Source: Albifimbria verrucaria
Taxonomy: Eukaryota > Ascomycota > Sordariomycetes > Hypocreales > Stachybotryaceae
Assembly (NCBI GenBank): GCA_020081605.1
Contig: JAHREC010000028.1
Span: 124,001-188,000 of the forward strand
Length of the DNA stretch: 64,000 nt
Direction: 5' to 3'
Position numbers and translations under genes: made by a program. Positions within the stretch are counted from its first letter, which is position 1. Each line of letters starts with the position of its first letter. The notes beneath the pieces were generated by a model that saw only the letters and a program-made list of their open reading frames with translations, was not told the origin of the DNA and made no database searches. Below, one piece after another: positions 57,601 to 64,000 of this stretch.

Positions 57601-57803
57601 GTCGAAATTAGCGCCAAGCACCTGAGCCGGCAGTAGACTTAGTCATTATGAACGACCCTTTCAGAAACCAATGAGATTAGTTAGGATAATGTTATCAAAT
57701 GCTACAATGGAACATTATTATCGGATAAGAAAGGCACCTGGAAAATACAGTAAGAGGTCAAGGTAGATCATGCCGAGGTTGGACCACGCCAGAACGCCAG
57801 AAA
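54652..57803. other. Gene-poor stretch
   Basis: About 3.1 kb in which every frame is short and none has a domain, paralogue or splice context that I can defend (the longest is 56618-57007 plus). Composition is ordinary, unlike the RIP-like blocks. Confidence 0.45.
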
Positions 57804-58199
57804 TTGACCTGGGTTCGCTTGGATCGACCCTGGAGTTATTTGTTAAAGACAGGACGCTACAAAAACGCTCTGATAGAAACCGGCGAGGCCAGAAAGTTGA
57901 CTAGCCAACGACTGGACAAGCTTGAAGCGAGTCGTATAGGCGTGAACAAGACCAGGGTGGAGTTAAGTCGACTGAATCAGATATACATGGGCTCAAACGC
58001 CACCATTGGACGACAATTGAATGTGCTAACACTGGGGTTCTTGGAGCGTGTAAGAAAGAGCGGGTCAAGTAGGAGTGGGGATTATGATGAAAAACAAGGA
58101 GATAAAAAATGACGAGTGAGAAGTCGAGAACTGTGAGCAAGGTTAGACTACCGGTAGCAGCTCCGGTACCGGTACCTACACCAGCTTGTGGTCGATTGG

Positions 58200-58870
58200 C
58201 GAACAATATAAAGTCCAGAAGTGGATACACACAGCCCCTAGTCAGGTGGTAATCTGAAAAAGTTGATTGGTCCGAGAGGGCTAGTTTGGTACCAGTAAAA
58301 GATGAGATGCCGTAGAAGGGGATGAGATGTGCAGAAGTGAACGCCCATGAGTGAACGCTCAGAAGTGGATGGACAGTCAACAGGCAGACGCGGTGTCTGG
58401 AAGCTACTGTGATGAGTGGACGAGTTATCGGGATACGTCTGAATTCGAAGAGCCAGAGGTGGACGAGAAGCCAAGAGGCATACGAGCAGCAATCGGACCG
58501 GGTTTACATGGCTCGAGCATCAACAAGTGAGCAAGATGTAAGTGGAAGGGCCAGGAGTCGTCGAGACGTCCAAAAGTGGATGAGGTATTAACACGCGAGA
58601 GTTGTCATCAAATCGTGAAGACTTCGAAAATCGGACAACACGTCCAGACGTGGTGAGACAATAATCAGACAAGCTACAGGTGACTGGAACAGCTCGTCCA
58701 GAAGTGGACGACATACAAAAGCAGACAAGACATCTAGAAACTGGCACGGCATCAGAAGTGGAAGGCTGTACGGCGTGTCAACCAATGGCTGGGGTGTCAA
58801 AAATGAGACGAGATGGCATGAAGTGAACAACAGGTATGGAGTGTTGAGAAGCGGACGCATTGTCAACATG
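58200..58870. repeat. Degenerate repeat array around CAGAAGTGGACG
   Basis: Variants of a CAGAAGTGGA(C/T)GA core recur about every 20-50 bp (for example near 58212, 58331, 58360, 58451, 58570, 58645, 58691, 58752 and 58845), with linkers often containing GACAAGACAT- or GAGACGA-like runs. Spacing and sequence are imperfect, so this is an old, decayed minisatellite or a purine-rich noncoding array. No frame crosses it on the plus strand. Confidence 0.55.
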
Positions 58871-58961
58871 TAGCTTCTAGGAGAGGGCTCTGGGAAGGGC
58901 TGGGGTGGTTGACGTCAGTGACAGCAACCCATATATAAAACATGTCATTTACTGTATCAAC

Positions 58962-59569
58962 ATGGCTCTGAACATTGGAAAGCAGACCAAGATTTCCCAG
59001 TCAAAGCAGCGATCGCAAGATAAAAAGGTTCTGAAGAAAGTTAAGTCGTCTGTGCAGGACCAGACGGACCGCTCCGCAGCCAACAGCCAGCCCAGTCACA
59101 CATCTATTAGGGCTTTCCTTTCGTGGCTTGTTCTTAGAGATGTATCGCTCTCTCAAGCATTCATTTACGCTCGCCAGCTGGGCAGATTGATAAAGGCGGA
59201 TAGACTGATCCAATCAGTCCTTCGTCTGGTTGCGATTGTACCTGCGCTTTCTTGTAACTTCTTTTTGGTCTCATGCCCTCATTGCGTTGACTTCTTTATG
59301 GTGGTTCTTTGAAAACAGTTATATGCACATCATATATCATGTACTTTCGTGAGTCAAGCATTCGAAGTTGGTGTGACACGCTATTGACGCTGACTAGCTC
59401 CATACTGCTGAAGTGGGCTATTGCATTGGTCCAAATGAAACTGCTGATGATTGAGCAAGTTTCATGGTCGGTTCCCATCATGGTGGTGTTCACTGTCATG
59501 TTATGGTGTCTGTCTACGTTTTTCTGGCGCAAGCCGGCGATGCGCAACCCTTTCCAGAAGCAGGAATGA
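58962..59569 (+). CDS. Hypothetical membrane protein, frameshifted
   Basis: ATG 58962 follows a TATA-like CATATATAAA (about 58930). A basic N-terminus (KQRSQDKKVLKKVKSS) precedes hydrophobic helices (IRAFLSWLVL, LVAIVPALSCNFFLV). The frame stops at 59312 and a second frame (59309-59569) adds further helices (LLTLTSSILLKWAIAL, VPIMVVFTVMLWCLSTFFW) and a basic end (RNPFQKQE). One base change near 59305 would join them into a four-helix protein of about 200 residues. I do not recognise the family. Confidence 0.4.
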
Positions 59570-60025
59570 ACTGAACACCAAGCAGGGCCAGCTGAGATTG
59601 CTTCTCAGAAGCTTATTGGTGTCTATGACTAGGATAGATTGAAGGGGTTGTTTTACTAGGGTATAGAATCAGAGAGTATGGCGGTTGTCACACGCTTGGC
59701 TGGTGTAGCATAAAGTGAAGCGGGATTGATTTGTGTTTGATGTTTATACTTCTTTTCGCTTATTTCGCAACAACATTAGCCATATAACTACGACTTCTCC
59801 CAAAGACGCGAGGGAGTGAGTCAAAATCGCTGTTACGATAGCGTAGGCTGAGATAGGCATCTATACATTGCAAGTGCCGAGTTACGGCGCTTCTTCGTGC
59901 TAAATGCTAAGAGTTTTCAATCTTGTAGAAGATTATTTGATGATTTGGCATCGCAGAATGCCATAATGCTAATGTTAAACGAGACGTGATTCAAGACTCA
60001 TTATCTACCCGATTTGCCAACATGT

Positions 60026-60223
60026 TTAATATTGCCAACCACTAGAGCTTCCTCCAGGGCATCCTTGAGTTCCATAGACGCCTCCCACGATCCAAAAATC
60101 ACATCCACAAGCCACCAGATGCCGAGACCACCAAAGGTGATCAATTTGAAAACAGCCAAGAGCCAGTGATGGGCATAGAAATTGGTCGATTCCAAGCTTT
60201 CCCAAGAAGAGCGAAAGAAGCAT
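60026..60223 (-). CDS. TM2-domain membrane protein, frameshifted
   Basis: From ATG 60223: LLSLFLGKLGIDQF, then YAHHWLLAVFKLITFGGLGI, WWLVDVIF and IVGGVYGTQGCPGG. This is the TM2 domain: two helices, the G.(H/D).FY start of the first loop, and the GG.GIWWL.D turn. The parts lie in alternating frames, changing at an A3 run (60179-60181, one base too many) and an A5 run (60094-60098, one base too few); with both allowed the protein is continuous to 60026. TM2 proteins are small two-helix membrane proteins, mostly uncharacterised in fungi. An N-terminal extension further upstream is possible. Confidence 0.65.
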   Translation of the reverse strand: MLLSLFLGKLGIDQFLCPSLALGCFQIDHLWWSRHLVACGCDFWIVGGVYGTQGCPGGSSSGWQY

Positions 60224-60713
60224 GGCTACACGTTCTTGACGATAGCACTTGTTGGTTTGAGGGTGTTGGCCGTAACAACCCCAGCTGCGTTCGACTTCTG
60301 GAAAAGGAAGACCAACCGCTGTTCATGTAGATACGAACAGCTATCACGACGCCGGAAGAGTAGGCCAGTAGCGCGACTGCTCTCCAATTGCTTGTGACAG
60401 ACATAACGGCATTTTCGATGCCCCTACCAATCCTCTTTGCGTAGGTCTTGTGTTACATGCTGATTAATGATGATTCTGGGACACAGTGCACCGGGGAGAA
60501 GGTAATTCGGCGATGAAGAGGGAGGAGAGGTCCGGAAATGGGCTAACAACAAGCTGAAGCGGAGTAGATTGTAGTCCTCGACCAGTTCCGGTCCGGGGTT
60601 CATCCACTTCTAGACGATCCCATCACACCCTAGGTTTGTCGATCTTGTTAGTGCATGTGAAGATAACTTCATGGTCTGTTCACTTGAGCTATAGATCCAT
60701 CCGAAAAGTACAC

Positions 60714-60735
60714 TACGGTACTGTACAGTACCGTA
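60714..60735. promoter_or_regulatory. 22-bp perfect palindrome
   Basis: The half-site TACGGTACTGT is followed by its exact reverse complement with no spacer. It lies about 215 bp upstream of ATG 60950, and further GTAC-rich sequence continues to 60755. It could be a dimeric regulator site or a cruciform-forming sequence. Confidence 0.4.
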
Positions 60736-60949
60736 TGTACTTGCCGTACCGCCTAGATACCTAAGCACATTTCCCACAGTTCTGTTTGGGCCAAAAATGG
60801 GCTGTTGGGGACCGTTTACGCAGCATTGTATGGTTTTAAAATCAAGCCCATTGCTGGATAGACGGACTGTTGTTACAACTACACACTTCTTGTCTTGCCA
60901 CAGCACTTAACTTCTAATCACGTACAGCACTTCAGCATCTAGGACAACC

Positions 60950-61636
60950 ATGCGTAATACGGACTGGGAAACTGTTGCAAGATGCATATTCAAAGACAAT
61001 GTTTGGTTGGACATGGTCAATCAATCATTTGGCCGTCCTTTCTTCTTCGGCTGTCATCTCAGTGACCTCATACAAACAAACTTTGGAAAGCCTAAATTGA
61101 TTGCATTGGGTGACTCCTGCGATGACAACACCATCCAGAATACGAAGGAGCAATTTTTTGAGTCCTTACGACCGAACTATCGATACATTCCAGGGAAGGA
61201 GTTTGTAGTCTTCTCGGATTGCAAGCTGTTTATTTGTGTTGCAGCCCTAACGAATCGGCCTAAGGTCGTTGTACCTGGCTTACACCTCTTGTTCAAGGAG
61301 GGTACCAACGGGCCAACAACCAACATTATGTTTTGCGACAAAGGACTCAGCCCACAGGAGCTTACGGCAGACTCTCTTGGAGGTCTCTGTAAAGACCAAT
61401 CATTGTCGAGAAAGGACGTCAGTTTGGTGTGCTCTCTCAGGATCAGCCTTGTCGACGGAAAGCCATTGTATCAGGAATTTTATGCTCCTGAGTGTCCTAG
61501 AGTCGAAGGTATCGCCTATTTCGACGAGGATGGTAAAAGCGTTGGGCATGGAAGGTTCGAGACTGGTGCTCTGGGTAGGGCTGCAGCTTTACCTATCTTG
61601 ATTGTCCAAAGATTGAAGGCAAAACTCCTGCTCTAG
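60950..61636 (+). CDS. Hypothetical protein, 228 residues
   Basis: A single unbroken frame with a good start context (ACAACCATGCG). The composition is globular and cytosolic: MRNTDWETVARCIFKDNVWL at the start, PKLIALGDSCDDNTIQNTKE in the middle, RKDVSLVCSLRISLVDGKPL near the end. No signal peptide or transmembrane helix. I do not recognise a family and see no paralogue in the window. Unlike many neighbours it contains no frame break. Confidence 0.5.
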   Translation: MRNTDWETVARCIFKDNVWLDMVNQSFGRPFFFGCHLSDLIQTNFGKPKLIALGDSCDDNTIQNTKEQFFESLRPNYRYIPGKEFVVFSDCKLFICVAALTNRPKVVVPGLHLLFKEGTNGPTTNIMFCDKGLSPQELTADSLGGLCKDQSLSRKDVSLVCSLRISLVDGKPLYQEFYAPECPRVEGIAYFDEDGKSVGHGRFETGALGRAAALPILIVQRLKAKLLL

Positions 61637-62102
61637 TGAGATATCTGGTTGGTGCCTTGGCTGGAGCTTTCACAGAAAGTGCAAGACAAAACAGGTTGAA
61701 GCAAACTGTGGAAATGCAATTATGGTGCATAGTAAATAATGCATTTATTACGGGTCACATGCAAGCTGTTTTCTTCGTTACTTAGGTTTACTATGCTGGA
61801 TCCTGTCAACATTTCGCTCGATATGTTACACACGCGTCGGGTCCATCACCATAGGTCTAGTAGAAACCTCGCTGCAGGACGTTGGTTTGTTGTTGGATTG
61901 ACTTCCAAACGCCCGCTATTGCTGACGTCGTTGTCGCCATGCCCTGCGTTTTCTTCTCACTTCGATACTGAGACCTTCGACCGAGACAAGAACAACCTTC
62001 ACAATCGAGTGAGAGGTATTTCCTCTCATTCATCTGTGTAATCTAGAGATAAAATTATTGATCAGCATTATAATGTCTACCCTCAAACTCCGTGAGCCCA
62101 CA

Positions 62103-62798
62103 TTACGACGTTTCCTCGTCAACATCGTCTCCTAAGTAGGCATTGTCGACATCACCTTCACTCTCTTGGATATTGCACCCCGTCTCCTTTGTAGCGTATA
62201 CGAATCCACCTGTCAGCATACACCTACCAAAATGACTGGAGGTAACTTCAGTAAGCCATTTATGTACCAAAATTTGCAAAACCACATTTATAAAGGTTAT
62301 TAGCTGGGCCCACACACTGCCGAAATGTATGCGATTTCGAATTATCCCTAGGAAGGTCGACAAATGCGCGTGTATTGAGAACTTTGGGTCGTGTTTGTAG
62401 TTGTATTTTGCGCAGAGAAGGCCAACAGCCACAATTGGCCTATCACCCTCATCGCAATCCGGAAGTCGCTCTCGGCCAAAAGCATTGTCGGATATGAGTG
62501 CCTCTAGGATTTCGGGAATTGGCATTGAGATGAATTGCTGGTTTGTGACGAGAGTAGGATAGGGATTTCTATAATGATGGTGCATCAAATTCAACACCGT
62601 GCTCCAGGTTTTGGGTATATTGAGCGCATTATATACCGGAAAAGGCTGTGAGAGGCGCTGGTAAGCTTGCTCGGCCGTCGGTAGGTTAGCTGGAGACAAT
62701 TGGAATCGATGCATCAATCCAATAAGACAATCCGCGCGTTCATCCATATTGATTTGATGTAACAACCTGGAAATTGATTCCCACGGCGAAATCTCCAA
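62103..62798 (-). CDS. Orphan-family protein, longer paralogue of the 26.6-kb gene
   Basis: A 231-residue frame starting MEISPWESISRLLHQINMDE. Its middle aligns with the protein at 26596-27009 (shared features: AYQRLSQPFPV, TW......H, PTLVTNQQF, LPDCDEGDRPIVAVGLLCAK, NYKHDPKFSI). The C-terminal ~90 residues (a Trp/Phe-rich segment, then an acidic tail DVDNAYLGDDVDEE) are unique to this copy. Upstream on the same strand, a frame with TEGDYPRFISHSYASTSA and TEPVTEPVTE repeats (about 62850-63010) may be a further exon or a separate short protein. Function unknown. Confidence 0.55.
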   Translation of the reverse strand: MEISPWESISRLLHQINMDERADCLIGLMHRFQLSPANLPTAEQAYQRLSQPFPVYNALNIPKTWSTVLNLMHHHYRNPYPTLVTNQQFISMPIPEILEALISDNAFGRERLPDCDEGDRPIVAVGLLCAKYNYKHDPKFSIHAHLSTFLGIIRNRIHFGSVWAQLITFINVVLQILVHKWLTEVTSSHFGRCMLTGGFVYATKETGCNIQESEGDVDNAYLGDDVDEETS

Positions 62799-62868
62799 CT
62801 AATATATCCTACATGTGTCATGAAAATACTATATGGCGTGTTGAGTATCAATTTCGGTATCAATTTCA

Positions 62869-62916
62869 GTGACGGGTTCGGTGACAGGTTCGGTGACAGG
62901 TTCGGTGGTGGGTTTG
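62869..62916. repeat. 12-bp tandem repeat, four units
   Basis: Units GTGACGGGTTCG, GTGACAGGTTCG (twice) and GTGGTGGGTTTG. Read on the minus strand they give TEPV repeats. Confidence 0.85.
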
Positions 62917-63208
62917 GTGACTTCAAAGTGTTCGGTATTGAAATATGCACAAGCACTCGTTGAAGCATAAGAATGGCTGATAAATCGAGGATAGTCTCCT
63001 TCAGTCTTGAAAAGGGCAATGTAGATTGTTTACAGTGCTATCAGTCAGCCACAGCCGAGAGGTCACTAGGCCTACATTTATGTGACAGCTCTCACCCCTG
63101 AGCGGACGAACTACCCACAAAGATTTCTAGTCATAGTCTCATATAGTCTAGTCACTCGTCACACATCATTCACTTGTCGCAAGTAACGGACCTGTGTAAA
63201 AGGCTCGT

Positions 63209-63814
63209 TCATTGAAGTACTAAAGCAATTATGGCATCCGTCCTGTCCAGCAAATTCAATAAATGCTTTTTCCATCCCTCACCACACGGTGCAGCTCTCT
63301 CTCTTGTCAACACCTGCACGTTTATCTGATTGATGCTGATGGCAGGATGTGATTGAGTTTGCCCGTCATCGACAATAGATGACGCCCTAACTGGTGAGGC
63401 TCCTGCTGGTGAGGCTCCAGTTGGTGAGGCTCCGGCTGGTGGCGCCCTAACTGGTGACGCCCTGGCTAGTGACGTATCGGCTGGTGGCGTCTTTTCCGTT
63501 GTCGGTACTGCCATTTCCCGATCCATCGACGGAGGGTTCATCACTGCTTCTTGTATATGTTCGCATTCGCCTGGATAGATCAGTCGTTCTTGACTTCTCA
63601 AATCGCACGGGTCATTGTTCAATTGCTCAGAGAATCCCATATGTTGGACCTCTCCCTCCTCCAAGTTCAACTCGAGGGTGTTGACTTCAGGTGTGGCACC
63701 TACTGGTTCCCGTTTCGCGGCTGACACATCTCTAGGGCTGGGCTCAGGGTCATCGTTGTGTGTGGTTGGGGAGGAGGTCACCGTCGGACTGGAAGCAGGC
63801 GGTAAGGTGACCAT
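63209..63814 (-). CDS. Hypothetical Pro/Ser/Thr-rich protein with short repeats
   Basis: A 201-residue minus-strand frame: a Ser/Thr/Pro-rich N-terminus (LPPASSPTVTSSPTTHNDD), an acidic middle (LELNLEEGEVQHMGF), a repeat stretch built of ASP(T/A)GA and ASPVRA units (63385-63480) and a more ordered end (HLLNLLDRTDAIIALVL). The frame upstream (to 63941) may continue it after a break. The look is of a disordered linker protein; I cannot name it. Confidence 0.4.
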   Translation of the reverse strand: MVTLPPASSPTVTSSPTTHNDDPEPSPRDVSAAKREPVGATPEVNTLELNLEEGEVQHMGFSEQLNNDPCDLRSQERLIYPGECEHIQEAVMNPPSMDREMAVPTTEKTPPADTSLARASPVRAPPAGASPTGASPAGASPVRASSIVDDGQTQSHPAISINQINVQVLTRERAAPCGEGWKKHLLNLLDRTDAIIALVLQ

Positions 63815-64000
63815 ATCTGGGCTTATCGTGTTTGATGCACTCTGATTCAGGCTCGGTAGATCCGAGGTCCATGATAGTGATCTGGGCTCGCGTCCGTCTT
63901 CTGAGAGCCTTCCTGTGCTGGTCGGCGGTGATGCGCCGCAAAGTATGCCTCAGTGATGATCTGGTATTCGATCCAGAACAAGCCTCGATAACCTAAAACC

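Noticed and set aside
1..64000. CRISPR arrays, rRNA or tRNA genes
   Set aside because: No regularly spaced identical repeats with unique spacers, and no cloverleaf or rRNA-like stretch was noticed on reading both strands.

Overview
The window is nuclear DNA of a filamentous ascomycete (Pezizomycotina; an Aspergillus/Penicillium-like Eurotiomycete fits best, but I cannot fix the species). The evidence is short GT..AG introns of about 45-65 nt with CTAAC/CTAAT branch points, HET-domain and NACHT (NLR) genes, a WC-1/LreA-type LOV-PAS-GATA photoreceptor, a fungal BTB protein, SUR7, RGS and fungal-type transcription factor domains, Tad/I-like LINE fragments, and AT-rich blocks that look RIP-mutated. 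I found no bacterial, CRISPR, rRNA or tRNA features.

Layout. 0-4 kb: two broken LINE copies around a truncated NACHT NLR fragment. 4-9.7 kb: a multipass membrane protein and a kelch single-pass membrane protein, both minus. 10.5-14.7 kb: a secreted S41-type peptidase (+) facing a HET protein (-). 16-20.7 kb: remnant of an OTT_1508-like deaminase, two AT-rich blocks and weak fragments. 20.8-23.1 kb: an unrecognised gene and a fungal transcription factor domain (-). 23.7-24.5 kb: a small secreted cysteine-rich protein whose coding sequence appears split into exons of only 9-33 nt. 26-29.7 kb: an orphan-family gene, a BTB gene with a nearby remnant copy, and a SUR7-like protein. 30-31 kb: an unrecognised KR-rich protein. 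31.3-41.1 kb: two large convergent NLRs, hydrolase-NACHT-13 ankyrin (+) and N-terminal-domain-NACHT-13 WD40 (-). 41.6-45 kb: LINE RNase H fragment, broken HET gene, RecQ-like helicase remnant. 46.9-54.7 kb: regulators (LreA/WC-1-like photoreceptor, endosulfine, RGS, SREBP-like bHLH) with a 256-bp MITE between them. 55-64 kb: gene-poor, with a degenerate repeat array, a TM2 protein and several unrecognised genes, including a second member of the 26.6-kb orphan family.

Taken together this looks like an accessory, transposon-rich, possibly subtelomeric region carrying non-self-recognition and cell-death genes (HET, NLR) and probable extra copies of regulators. A recurring feature is that reading frames of otherwise well-preserved genes break at single-base length changes, mostly in homopolymer runs (about two dozen cases). 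Several genes that look like pseudogenes may therefore be intact in the organism and broken only in this assembly. I mark these as CDS with a frameshift note.
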